The notes below the pieces were generated by a model. The model saw only the letters and a program-made list of their open reading frames with translations, did not search any database and was not told the DNA's origin. DNA of 28,061 nucleotides from Chara braunii. Taxonomy: Eukaryota; Streptophyta; Charophyceae; Charales; Characeae. A program made the position numbers and the translations under genes. Location: assembly GCA_003427395.1 (NCBI GenBank), contig BFEA01000126.1, forward strand, positions 1,961,166 through 1,989,226. The letters are read 5' to 3'. This document shows positions 1 through 9,333 of this stretch, in pieces. Each line of letters opens with the position of its first letter. Within the stretch, counting starts at the first letter, position 1.

Positions 1-189
1 TCTATCTCTTTGCAAGTGCTTTCATTTCTTTCGCAATTGGGTGGCATTGTCTTTCATTGTGAATTTGCACTTTGGGAATGACCAGGATCGTAACACTCCT
101 GTAAGAGAGTCTTTCGGTATGCTGGTCTTCTCACCGGAGCCCTGCCTGGCAGAGAGTGCATGCCACGATGTGCATACATGCATAACCCT

Positions 190-237
190 TCACACACACA
201 CACACACACCCACACCCAGACCCACACCCACACCCAC
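190..237. repeat. AC-rich microsatellite
   Basis: A run of CA dinucleotides passes into degenerate CCCACA/CCCAGA units. Short frames that read through it are artefacts of the repeat. Confidence 0.85.
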
Positions 238-377
238 CAAGCACAGCCTCATCAGGTTCTCATCTGTTTACCCACCCATTCCCAGGGTTTAAATAGCCTT
301 CACACATTAGCAGGCTGCATTCTGTTTTCAGAGTTCAGGACCGCAGGCTTAAGACAGACAATGACCTAGAACCAAGG

Positions 378-428
378 CAGCAAACATGAAGCAGTAAACA
401 TGAAGCAGCAAACATGAAGCAGCAAACT
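378..428. repeat. 14-bp tandem repeat, about 3.6 copies
   Basis: The unit CAGCAAACATGAAG starts at 378, 392 (one C to T change) and 406, with a partial fourth copy from 420. Confidence 0.9.
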
Positions 429-546
429 CACCCATTGACAATTGTCATGAGCGCTTCCATCTCAATTGAAAACGCAAGTCACCTGATACCACCTCATCCC
501 CCTCCTCCTCCATCTCCCTTCCTCCCTTTGATCATGAACAGACCCT

Positions 547-644
547 GGGGTTTGATCCCATGGCCTGCCATGTGCATAACAACACCGGCGACCTCCATAT
601 CCCTCGCCTTCCCTTTCAGTCTTCAGGTCATGGGATCAAACCCC
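547..644. repeat. Inverted pair of tRNA B-box-like 16-mers
   Basis: GGGGTTTGATCCCATG at 547-562 is repeated as its exact reverse complement at 629-644. The core GGTTTGATCC resembles a tRNA T-arm or pol III B box (GGTTCGANNCC). The pair could form a stem with a 66-nt loop, or could be the ends of two facing tRNA-derived repeats. No convincing A box was found at either copy. Confidence 0.6.
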
Positions 645-2140
645 TTGTAGGCCATAAGAGCAGCCAATACGCAAACCAACCTGCAGCCATCGCTTGCACA
701 TTTGGACCGTTACCAATCTTTCCCCTGGCTTGTTCATAGCTGCAGCCAAATGCTTCCTGACTCCGGGGTTCTGTATTACAAAATTTACAACTAGATAAAA
801 GAGAAAGTAGTTTAAACTTTAAAATGGTTAACCCGTTTCAACTCAAAAAGAGGGGAAAAAAAAAAGAAGTGAGCGAAGGACACAATCATCTCATTGTACA
901 GAACCAACCCAAAACCACACTGTAGAGAGAAGATGCTGGAATTGACAAGATGTGATATCTGGTCCTTTTCTTGTTTAGCGACAAAAAGACCTGTCTCCCC
1001 AATGAGAGGGCATGTCCAAGCCATCTCTGGCTGGTTCCTTTCACACCAATATACCCTTTTTTTTTTTCTTTTTTTTTTTTTTCCCACCCTGTGACAGGCC
1101 AGCCATCCCTTCCCCCTCCCCTCCCTATCCCCTAATCTTTGCATGGAGTCATCCCCTGGTTACACTAGAGGCAAGGAGATCACCTTTCACCAGATGGTTG
1201 CCTTTTGAAGCCCCCGGAAGTCGCTCAACTCGCACCAACTCATTGTCGTCTTGCACGTTGCCAGGCTCATGCATAAGCATCATAATATGCTAGATCCAAA
1301 ATTTCCAAAACCCGTTGACATCAGCGTGTGCCTGCAAGACATTCCTCAAAAAGAGTTTTCCCAAGTGAGTTGCTTCTCTGGTGTTCAGCCCATCCTGAGC
1401 ATCCTTCTCCTTCTCCCTTGTTCGTTTTTGCGGGGGATAGGGATGGGAACGGGAAGGGGGAAGGTAGAGTTCGGCCTGTTCCAAACTTCCGGCGGAACGG
1501 ATGGAAATCATAAAATGTAGTTTAAATGGTTAAAAATGAATAAAAATCATTTTTTTTATTGTTTTAGACTTTATCGAATATTTGGCGTTACCGTCAGCAG
1601 ATGTGCCTCCGTAGGCATCATCAGTCAATCTCCTGCCCCCTCCCCCGCCCCCCTCCCTAAACTCACCCACTTTCTGCAGGGGTGCAGCATCAAGTGCTGA
1701 CTGATTACACCCATCAAAAAACAACAATGATTACAACAAGACAATGAAGACATGTCACGGGGCTCATTAATTGTTGTCATCATCAAATGTGTTTCTACGC
1801 CACGTCAGCCAAACCTACGAGGCCCCTCTCAAGTCCGTCTGCTTCGCAGACGTGCAGCCAGATGGCCTCATAGTTTTCATGTTATTCAGTGATATTCAGC
1901 AACAATTACAAGAAAACAAAAGCGCAAGTATTCTCTATTACCTGTGCCATCTCTAAGCACAAGTATGTCTGATGTCTGTTACCTCTTTTTCTTTCTAAGC
2001 CCCTTACTTTTGCAACTGGCATCTCCCCTTCTGACTTGTACTCTGGCGCCCTTGGAAGCCTGGCATTCCCAGTCAGGATGGAAAAGTGCTGGCTGCCCAG
2101 GTGCATTGCCCAGCGATCAAAGATCATCGACTGCTGCATA

Positions 2141-2575
2141 GCGCTGCAATTACCCTGTTCTGTGCCTAGGTCAACAACACAACTCCTCTTTTCCATATCG
2201 ATATTTTGCCGCAGCTGAAGCCCCCGCAGCAACTGCCATGGCCGCAACACTCAGAGCAAATGCTGTAGCTGGAACATCCGGAGCCAACTGAAACACAAAA
2301 CTTGCACAGAATTCAGACTCTAAATTTCTCAAACGTGTAGCCGGATGTGCAAAGCGCTGCGATTGCACTGTTCTGTGCCTAAGTCAACAACACAACTCCT
2401 GTTCTCCATGTCGATGTTTTGCCGCAGCTGCACCCCCCGCAGCAACTGCCATGGGCGCAACACTCAGCGCAAATGCCATATAGCTGAGAAACATCCAGAG
2501 CGACTGCCAAGGCTGAAAGACGAAACTTGAAGAGAGTTCGGACTCTGAATTTCCGAACCGTAAATCCGTGTATCT
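2141..2575. repeat. Two-copy tandem duplication, period about 213 bp
   Basis: Sequence from GCGCTGCAATTACCCTGTTC at 2141 recurs from 2354 with scattered substitutions and small indels. It covers the blocks CTGTTCTGTGCCTA, TTTTGCCGCAGCTG and GCAACTGCCATGG. Both copies have stops and no frame is open across either, so it looks like a non-coding repeat or a decayed exon. Confidence 0.8.
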
Positions 2576-2614
2576 GGACGTGCATGACTAGATAACGGTA
2601 TCCCCAATCATCCG

Positions 2615-2850
2615 ATAATAAAGATTTGACGACCCCCACATGTAGTAGTGTACCTGTCTACAATGAGTAATGGGCAGTCGAACAGGCAGAAAGATATAAT
2701 GACCCCACATGTAGTGGTGTCCCTCTTTATAATGAGTAATGGGCGGTCGGACACGGGAAGAAAGATTTAACGACCCCCACAAATGCCCACATGTAGTGTA
2801 GTTCTGTATAATGAGTGTGAAGGCAGTCAAATACAGGCAGACAAGTTTGC
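2615..2850. repeat. Degenerate tandem repeat, about 70-80 bp, three copies
   Basis: Each unit contains AAAGAT(T)TRACGACCCC, CCACATGTAGT, then ATAATGAGT and GGCRGTC. Units start near 2621, 2690 and 2763. Divergence is moderate and there is no coding potential. Confidence 0.8.
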
Positions 2851-2878
2851 AGATCCCTAACACATGGGTATAACAATC

Positions 2879-2925
2879 AGTCTATCCATCTATCTATCTA
2901 TCTATCTATCTATCTGTCTATGTAG
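2879..2925. repeat. CTAT tetranucleotide microsatellite
   Basis: About ten uninterrupted or nearly uninterrupted TCTA units lie between 2880 and 2922. Confidence 0.95.
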
Positions 2926-3061
2926 TATCTACTATTTATCTAATGATCGATGCATATATGATATTCTCTATCATATATATCACTGTATATATCGTCACAA
3001 ACAGAACTGCCCGGTAAACCGTAGGCAGAGAGAGAGAAGAGGACAACAAACGAGGGGCTGT

Positions 3062-3098
3062 GACAAACTGTTTCGTCGGAGTTTCACCGACTCATCAG
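3062..3098 (-). ncRNA. Hammerhead ribozyme-like core (stem I not found)
   Basis: Read on the minus strand from 3098, the sequence is CTGATGA, then GTCGG, a 7-nt loop, CCGAC, and GAAAC. This is the conserved hammerhead core: CUGAUGA, a perfect 5-bp stem II starting with the usual G-C pair, then GAAA followed by C. Directly after it ACA-GTT-TGT can form a 3-bp stem III that leads into a GTC cleavage triplet at 3064-3062, as in the minimal type I motifs of some retroelements. I could not find the complementary stem I: the base before CUGAUGA (C) would need a G after the cleavage site, but A is present. It may be a decayed ribozyme or one that acts as a dimer. Activity is unproven. Confidence 0.5.
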
Positions 3099-3395
3099 GA
3101 GGCTGACATAGACACCAAAGGACAAGAACAAACAGAGAGAAACAGAACCCACTCCCCCAGCAAGCGTCATTGACCGTTCCTTCCGTCGTCACCTTATGGG
3201 CTTGATGATCCAAACCATTTGCTTTTCAATTCCGCAGCTTGCTTGCTTGATGCCCAGCTTGGAGAAGGCTGACTGCACCATCACCCAGTGCTGTACAAGC
3301 TTGTGTTCCCGATGCGTATCATCAGTATGCCACAGGTTACACAACAGCTTGATGGTGGAGCCTTGTATGAATCCTCGTGCTATACTGGTAGCTAT

Positions 3396-3495
3396 TCTGG
3401 GGTGCTATGATGGTGCTATTCTGGGCGTGCTATACCTGGGGTGATCTTCTGGGGGTGCTATACTTGGGGTGCTATTCTGAGGGTGCTATACTCAT
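3396..3495. repeat. Degenerate short tandem repeat
   Basis: Units such as GGTGCTATACTTGG and GGTGCTATTCTGGG alternate about seven times, with spacing of about 14-17 bp. No frame through them resembles a protein. Confidence 0.75.
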
Positions 3496-3795
3496 GCTAT
3501 CAAGCTGCTAGAGGGTCGTATATTGCTTCTATGCGGGGGCTATGCTGGGTCTGTAAGGGTATCACTTCAGGATACCTAGGCACGTATGCGCTGACCCGCA
3601 GTCTGATGTTGGGTATCTATCTCAGGACACCAGCTTACAAGCTCTTCCATTGGGAGATATTGGGGTCAGAGTCGTCAGACTGACCTTGCGCCGCTTTCCT
3701 TTCCTTTTTCTAGTAATTGCTAGTGCCCACCAAAGCCGTCATCTAGCTATACAGGCACTCAATCTCCCTTGAAATGTGTGTGTCAACATAATACA

Positions 3796-3797
<2 letters not shown>

Positions 3798-3891
<94 letters not shown>

Positions 3892-3892
3892 N

Positions 3893-3978
<86 letters not shown>
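3798..3978. repeat. Compound CT/GT microsatellite with one unresolved base
   Basis: (CT)n at about 3798-3856, (GT)n at about 3857-3891, an N at 3892, then (CT)n to about 3914 and (GT)n to 3978. The single N inside a repeated CT/GT block suggests an assembly join or collapse, so the true length is uncertain. Sequence from 3700 to 3797 holds nothing else. Confidence 0.95.
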
Positions 3979-3979
<1 letters not shown>

Positions 3980-4201
3980 TGTCTGTGGCGGATAGCTAGC
4001 ATATTTGCAGACTAGACTGTGGTGTGACAGAAGACGTAAGCCCTGTGCCTAAGGGTCGTTCCAGTGCACAACATTCCAAATGCATCTGGAGCCTGTAATG
4101 GTCTTGAATCTTGATATATGCAAAATATTGGACCAGTCCGCATGTATTTGGTCCCGATGTTGTCCAGGTACATGTAGCGTGCTGTGTAGTGGAGCGAGGC
4201 C

Positions 4202-6301
4202 CTAACTGTGGTTACAGATAGGGCACCTTTCAAGTCCATACTCATTGCAGTTAGAGCACCGCTCTGTCGACAAGTCAGGAAGGATAACCTTCCGGCTTCC
4301 ATGGCAAGCGGTGCACACAAGGAAGCGAAGATCAGCGCAGCCTTCACAGAGGTCATAAGGGGATCGTCTTGGCATACCCTCCAGCAGAGCAGTCAATTCC
4401 TCTGTTTCATTCATCTGATGGACCTCTTCAAGGCCACCAATGTAACGACCCTTGATGAAGACCTGTGGGAGCTGAATGGTTCGCACCCCCAACAGCTTCC
4501 TCAGTTCTTCCCGGTAGCCAGAGTCGATGCTGACATCTCTCTCGTCGACTTCCACGGCGTGGCATTTCAGTATCTGTCGAACCTCCTGACAACCGTCAAA
4601 CGTCTTTCGTACAGCCCGCATTGAAGTAGAGTAGAATACCAACTTTGTGCATGCATCTCCCAGAATATTCTGTATCGCTTCTCGGGAGAGCGGACGGATA
4701 AAAGGACTCTCCCCGGTCCTTTCGGCATAAATGGACAGATCCCTCTTTGTCTTACTTGCGTGCCCCCCCAGGTCGTTACCCATCCCAACCACCACCCAAT
4801 CCTGCGGTGCCCTCTTTCGCGCTTTGACAACCACCTCTGGAAGCTCATAAGACGAGTCGCTTCCGTTCCACTCCCCTTGCTCCACTTCTCCTGCCGACTC
4901 GGTGTCCATTCGTTCTGTTCCGATAACATTCCCTGTTTGAAAAGTACTTGCAACATCTAAGCCCCCATCGTGCATTTCTTCATCTTCGTCCCCACCACAG
5001 GCAGAAAATGCGTCTGCACACATTCGTTCAGGGTAGGCCCCATCAGTGTCATCCGTCTCAGACATGTCATCGGAAAGTGCAGCAGCCCCATGTCCGGGCG
5101 TAGACGTCTGGAGGCCATCCGCGATTGACCACCCGTCTTCTGCTGCCATTGCAAGGACAGCCATTGCCAGTTCCTCTACTCCATCTGAGACCCTACGTAC
5201 TCTTGTACCAAGTACAAAGGGTTCACTAGCGTCTATTGTCGCATTATCATTTGCACACCTTTCAAGAAGGACATCATCGGATGGCAACTGGCATCGACGC
5301 TGGTCGCTTACAATAGAGCCTGTTGTTCCACTTTGCTCGTCACTCCTCTCTCCTAACTCAGAGGATATAGCCCTTGCAGGCTTGCTGCACATATGCTGAA
5401 CTCCACTCGTTGCACAATCATCAATAACCTCTCCGTTATAGTCATCTGCAGCAATCATCTCCTCCCAGTCACTCATCGAGGAGCCCTGCAGGCTAACAAT
5501 ACCCTTCATTTCGAAATCGTCTTGATTGTACAAATCACGACACGTGTTCACGTCCAATGCTGACGGCGGAATACTGTCGGGATCGAACACAGCATCATCA
5601 ACTTCCCCATCACCCTCATCGTCATCATAATACTCGCTGTGGAGATCGACTGCCGCATCTATGTTGTATTCATCCGCATACTGGTGATGTTGCTTGCCGA
5701 TGGTCTTCGACAAGCTATAAGATCTTCTCACCTTATCCTGGACCATACAAGGGGAACTCTTTCCATCCCATTCTCTGAAGGTCAACGCCTTGTTGAGAAT
5801 TGACGACAAACTCTCCTTCGGCTTCTTGTCATGGCTCCTGCAGGTGCTCTGGAAAACGCTCCCTTCCTCCTCCCCCAATTCTCTCAGGGGTTTCAGACCT
5901 GGAACGTCGAGCGAGAATTGCCCAATCTTTCCTGGATGACAGAGAGGCGAGACACAACCATCTGATAAATCCTCACCATCATCTGACAATGGCCTCAAGG
6001 AGGCCACTTCGCCAGAGCTGACCTCAATAGTAGATTGACTGTTAAATTTATCATGTGGTCGAATCTCATCATCAACAGGCTTATCAATGCTGCCTCCATC
6101 TTCATCAGCAGGTAGTCCCACATGGGCCTCATCTGCGTCCACATGCCACAATCCAACACGATCACTCAGCTGACTATCTTTTTTTTTGTTTCCCCTTGAT
6201 CTATGCGTGTCATCCTTGCGCAGGGGCCATGCTAAACTTCTCCGCATTGTTCCAATTTTAACAGATGTCCTCCACAAGACCAGCTGACTTCCTTTTAACA
6301 A
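4202..6301 (-). CDS. Glutaredoxin-family protein with Cys-rich C-terminal tail (3' exon or whole gene)
   Basis: A 699-codon open frame. Residues about 551-643 form a glutaredoxin-like fold of the plant type: VFYSTS strand, VDERDVSID block, LPQVFIKGRYIGG loop. Residues about 652-697 hold four CxxC pairs (CEGC, CTAC, CSNC, CPIC), the zinc-binding tail of the plant/GRXCR-like subfamily. The canonical CxxC active site is missing (STSMRAV), as is usual in that subfamily, so redox catalysis is doubtful and a metal-binding or protein-interaction role is likelier. Residues 42-550 are acidic and low in complexity, with an Asp/Glu run at about 210-245. The frame is open back to about 6341. The codon at 6301 is TTG; the first ATG is at 6247 inside a U6-derived sequence, and the next in-frame Met is residue 186. 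The true start may therefore lie in an upstream exon. The stop is TAG at 4202-4204. The C-terminal identity is firm; the N-terminus is not. Confidence 0.85.
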   Translation of the reverse strand: MLKGSQLVLWRTSVKIGTMRRSLAWPLRKDDTHRSRGNKKKDSQLSDRVGLWHVDADEAHVGLPADEDGGSIDKPVDDEIRPHDKFNSQSTIEVSSGEVASLRPLSDDGEDLSDGCVSPLCHPGKIGQFSLDVPGLKPLRELGEEEGSVFQSTCRSHDKKPKESLSSILNKALTFREWDGKSSPCMVQDKVRRSYSLSKTIGKQHHQYADEYNIDAAVDLHSEYYDDDEGDGEVDDAVFDPDSIPPSALDVNTCRDLYNQDDFEMKGIVSLQGSSMSDWEEMIAADDYNGEVIDDCATSGVQHMCSKPARAISSELGERSDEQSGTTGSIVSDQRRCQLPSDDVLLERCANDNATIDASEPFVLGTRVRRVSDGVEELAMAVLAMAAEDGWSIADGLQTSTPGHGAAALSDDMSETDDTDGAYPERMCADAFSACGGDEDEEMHDGGLDVASTFQTGNVIGTERMDTESAGEVEQGEWNGSDSSYELPEVVVKARKRAPQDWVVVGMGNDLGGHASKTKRDLSIYAERTGESPFIRPLSREAIQNILGDACTKLVFYSTSMRAVRKTFDGCQEVRQILKCHAVEVDERDVSIDSGYREELRKLLGVRTIQLPQVFIKGRYIGGLEEVHQMNETEELTALLEGMPRRSPYDLCEGCADLRFLVCTACHGSRKVILPDLSTERCSNCNEYGLERCPICNHS
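6191..6280 (-). pseudogene. Retroposed U6 snRNA copy with A-tail, inside the glutaredoxin reading frame
   Basis: On the minus strand from 6280 a degraded U6 5' hairpin is followed by GGACATCTGTTAAAATTGG, then AGCATGGCCCCTGCGCAAGG and ATGACACGCATAGATC. This matches plant U6 snRNA over about 85 nt. The 3' end (GAGAAATGGTCC in U6) is altered, and a short A-tract (T-run at 6179-6187 on the plus strand) replaces the pol III T terminator. That is the mark of LINE-mediated retroposition. The ACAGAGA box reads GCGGAGA, and one change creates an ATG at 6247-6245. Residues about 8-41 of the overlapping protein frame are read from this copy. Confidence 0.85.
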
Positions 6302-6650
6302 ATCGACATCGCCTGCGCCTCTGAATGAAGTGCTCCATACTCACTCTCATGATCCCATCATTCAGCCACATGGGCTGTGTATGATCCCGTCATCCCTCCT
6401 TATGTCTTGATCTGTTTCATTTCAGTCAATTACTATTAGCACCTCTCTGCACACACACATCCTCCTTTCACTTCCCTGAACCCAACGATACAGGTTAGCT
6501 ATCTGCCGTGTCGCCATAACTTCCCATAAGTCAGCGTAGAAAGCTCATGCCACACCCAGCCATCCCTTGTCGCTTTGACTGCATTGCCTCAAGCATAGCC
6601 TCCCACCTCTTCCCCCTTCTCATTTCTCCTCCCTCCAACAATCCACTTCT
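6302..6650. other. Region upstream of the glutaredoxin gene, no gene seen
   Basis: No long frame or clear promoter motif is visible. On the minus strand a TTCATTCAG sequence at about 6322-6330 could be a 3' splice site leading into the glutaredoxin frame, but the pyrimidine tract is weak. Confidence 0.4.
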
Positions 6651-6654
6651 CAGG

Positions 6655-7043
6655 GACCGGCTGCTGTGGTGGACCAGGGTGAGGTGGACCAGCTGCAGTG
6701 TGGACCATGGCGAGGTGGACCAGCTGTGCACCAGGGTGGGGTGGACCAGCTGCAGTGGTGGACCAGGGCGAGGTGGACCAGCTGCAGCCGTGGAGCAGGG
6801 TGAGGTGGGTGACCAGCTCCAGTGTGGACCAGGGTGAGGTGGACCAGGGTCACGTGGACCAGCTGCAGTGTGCACCAGGGTGGGGTGGACCAGCTCCAGT
6901 GTGGACCAGCTTCAGTATGGACCGGGGTCACGTGGACCAGCTGCAGTGTGCACCAGGGTGGGGTGGACCAGGGTGAGGTGGACCCGCTGCAGCGTGGACC
7001 AGGGTGGGGTGGGCCAGCTGCACTGTGGACCAGTGTTCTCACC
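6655..7043. repeat. GC-rich minisatellite built on GTGGACCAGCTGCAG
   Basis: About 15 degenerate units of roughly 24-30 bp combine GTGGACCAG, CTGCAGTGT and CACCAGGGTGGG. A larger unit containing GGTCACGTGGACCAGCTGCA recurs 78 bp apart, at about 6848 and 6926. Open frames on both strands here arise from the repeat period and have no protein signature. Confidence 0.9.
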
Positions 7044-7056
7044 CTGGTCCACAGTG
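7021..7056. repeat. Perfect 13-bp hairpin capping the minisatellite
   Basis: CACTGTGGACCAG at 7021-7033 pairs exactly with CTGGTCCACAGTG at 7044-7056 across a 10-nt loop. The right arm is a minisatellite unit in inverted orientation, so the array ends in a fold-back. Confidence 0.85.
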
Positions 7057-7639
7057 CAACTTTCTTAAGTCATACTAGGACTTGCCCCGATGCATCTGAC
7101 CATTATTACAGCTGTCAGCTCCTAGATTCAGTCGAAAGTTTTTCAACACAAGAAATTCAAGAATGTTATTACAAATACATGCACAAACACAATCCAGAAC
7201 AAAAGCACAGATGTCCCTGACTATTAATACACAGAACATAATCAGTTCAAAGTTCAAACTTCAAAACCTGACGGATACAGCAACAAGAGGCTACCGCCCC
7301 ATTCAGTTGAACCACCAGTTCAACTTGACGAAGCTGTGGATGAATGACATCCTAACAGCAGCTACAAACAAGCAAATGCAGCATGTGACATCCTCAGCAA
7401 TGCTATCTTTCGTCTAATAGGTGTGTCGGAGGACTTGGCACCCACGCCGAGATGATGCCGCGCTGGTTGTGAAAAAAGTTGGATACCCACAAGCACACGG
7501 TGGGAGAAGGAACGTGCTCGTACAGAACATGCACTCGAGCTTGAGTAAGCGTGAACCATGTCCAAGACACGTGCACCTCGGTGTCCCAGAACAACAAAAA
7601 GGAAACGACAAAGACAGACGGAATTCACAGAGAATTCAG
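7057..7639. other. Non-coding stretch
   Basis: No recognisable gene. Frames near 7400-7630 are open on both strands but lack any motif. Part of this may be intron belonging to the decayed exon copy on the minus strand just to the right. Confidence 0.4.
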
Positions 7640-7870
7640 AGGGATGAGCTGGCTATCTGGCTTGCTGTACCTGTAACGAAAATACCTGCGGCAGTGCGGC
7701 TGCTAAAAATGATGTGCCGTCCCGTTTACTGCCTTTCCTGCCAACCAGTCCCAGAATCCATCCCCTGACAGTCCCAACCTTATTTCAGTTCTGTCTGTCC
7801 AGTCCCTGACCTGTCCTGACACCGCAGTCTGTGGCCTGTTCATAGGAGCCAGGGGAAAGGGGCAAACAAC
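7640..7870 (-). pseudogene. Decayed second copy of the 3' end of the neighbouring exon
   Basis: This segment aligns with about 8385-8620. Shared blocks include CTTGCTGTACCTGTAAC (an exon end plus GTACAGCAAG donor on the minus strand), CCCGTTTACTGC, CTGTCCAGTCCC and GGCCTGTTCA. The first bases of the intron are also alike. In this copy the exon frame has a stop (about 7703) and small indels, so it is probably a non-functional tandem duplicate. Confidence 0.65.
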
Positions 7871-7945
7871 ATGGGGCGGGGACACCCATCGTCTCTCTTC
7901 CTATCCCGCCCGCATCCGATATACCCTCGCCCTCGCTCTGCTGCT

Positions 7946-8037
7946 CTTCTTCCTGCCCCCACCTCCCCCCCCCTCTTCCTCTTTCTCCTCCTCTTCCTCC
8001 TCCTCCTCCTCCTCCTCCTGCTCATCATCCTCCTCTG
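7946..8037. repeat. CT-rich (TCC)n tract
   Basis: A pyrimidine-rich run with an uninterrupted CCT stretch at about 7995-8020. Poly-Glu or poly-Arg frames on the minus strand across it are repeat artefacts. Confidence 0.85.
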
Positions 8038-8417
8038 TTGTTGACCCAGCCCGCTTTACACCTTTCTCACACAGACAAACACAAACACAGTCGATAACCC
8101 AGTCACACACATGAAAACACATTGTAAATAATGTTCTCAGGGCAGCCATAAACAAGGATGAGCGTGACCTCGCCAACAAGTGACACCCACATAGAGCCAA
8201 TACTTGCAATGGTTTCCCTTGCAAGAATGTGTGTTCACAAGGACACAATGGCAGATGGAAAGGGCTTGAACAGAAAAAGAAAACCTGTGACTGTGCGCAC
8301 GAAAGAAATGTTCATGAAAAGACAGACTTGTTTCTCCGAGCACAAAACCATGGTTTAGAAAATACAGTAACACAGAGTTCAAAGGAATGAATGACATGGC
8401 GGTCTGCCTTGCTGTAC

Positions 8418-9333
8418 CTGTAACAACAACATCACCTGCAGGTGCTAGACAAGCTGAACCTCCCCGTTTACTGCATGCCCCGACAATGAGTCCCGGTTTC
8501 CATTCCCCAACAGTCCTGACCTTATTCCAGTTCTCGCTGTCCAGTCCCCGATCTGTCCTTACACTGCTGTTCATGGCCTGTTCAGAACTGAAGGACAAGG
8601 GCGAAAGACCTGACACAGCAACTGAGGGGGGCACAAACCCCACCATATCTGCTGCATCAGTGCTGGAAACTATGGCTGCACTCACGCCGGCGGAACCAAC
8701 GACAAGCCTAGGCTGAGGAGTGGAGGGAACAAGTTGTCCCGGTTGCTTTCCCTTGCTGCCTTGGGATGACAGGTCCACATTGCGGTGCACCACGCTGGCC
8801 CAGTCCACAGCATCATGTGGGCCCCTGCAAGCTGGGAAACTGACGCCATTACAAGAAGATGCAGATGATGCATGTACAGAGCACTCATTCAGCGATTGAG
8901 AGGGCAATACCCAGCTACCAACCAAGTCTGCAATCCTCGCCCATAACTCGCTGTCATCAGCATCGACACCAGCATCAACCGCTGGATACTCATCATTCAG
9001 GACAGCCACAGGCGACACATACTGGGAGAGAGGCGATACAGCCTGTTCAGGTCTGGTGCCGGGTGGCCGGCAAACCCGGTCAGGATGTGTTGGTTCCTGG
9101 GTCATCTTTGACGAAGACGACACCATTCGATCATCGTTTATCTCCCGACTGCGATTCTTCACCTTAGACCGCTTCTTGGGCGCTTTGCTATGTCGCTGCG
9201 AGCCCGGAGCGGTTTCCGGGGACTCACAGACTTGGCTTGCATCATCATGCAAGCCATGCATCTTGCGGTGCACATCTGAACCAAATGACTTAGACGACCC
9301 GATGCCTGCAATTGACAAGTGAACGTGCGTCAT
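8418..9333 (-). CDS. Unknown protein, probable internal or 5' exon
   Basis: A frame open from ATG at 9333 well past 8418. On the minus strand TTGCAG at about 9311-9306 looks like an acceptor, so the exon may really begin at 9305; GTTACAG followed by GTACAGCAAG at 8418/8417 looks like a donor. Frame beyond the donor is more hydrophobic and unlike the rest, which supports splicing there. The product (about 296-305 residues) is polar and Ser-rich with no domain I recognise. A basic cluster (KAPKKRSKVKNR, residues about 50-61) could be a nuclear localisation signal, and a short helix-like block (SELWARIADLVGSWVLPSQ) lies near residues 127-145. A partial decayed duplicate of its 3' end lies at 7640-7870. 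No function is proposed. Confidence 0.5.

Larger units (their letters stand above)
1..2140. other. Non-coding stretch, no supportable gene
   Basis: Only short open frames occur here, and they have no recognisable domain, no convincing splice borders and strong low-complexity bias. The region holds an AC-rich tract, a 14-bp tandem repeat, a tRNA-like inverted pair, homopolymer T and A runs near 1060-1081 and 1550, and a small perfect hairpin at about 1832-1848 (CGTCTGC/GCAGACG). An intron or UTR of a gene outside the window cannot be excluded. Confidence 0.5.

Noticed and set aside
2036-2530. Short plus-strand proteins sharing an LLFSxSxFCRS motif in two copies
   Set aside because: The similarity comes from the 213-bp DNA duplication; stops interrupt the frame in the first copy and nothing suggests selection on protein.
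3739-4015. Open frames on both strands through the CT/GT tract
   Set aside because: They read only dipeptide repeats (Leu-Ser, Cys-Val, Thr-His, Arg-Glu) and exist because dinucleotide repeats rarely contain stops.
6531-7220. Several 90-130-codon frames on both strands in the minisatellite
   Set aside because: All have the repeat's own period (VDQGEVDQ-like, GPPHPGP-like), with no domain and no codon bias to tell strands apart.
7901-8248. Poly-Glu protein on the minus strand
   Set aside because: The acidic run is the reverse of a TCC microsatellite; the rest shows no motif.
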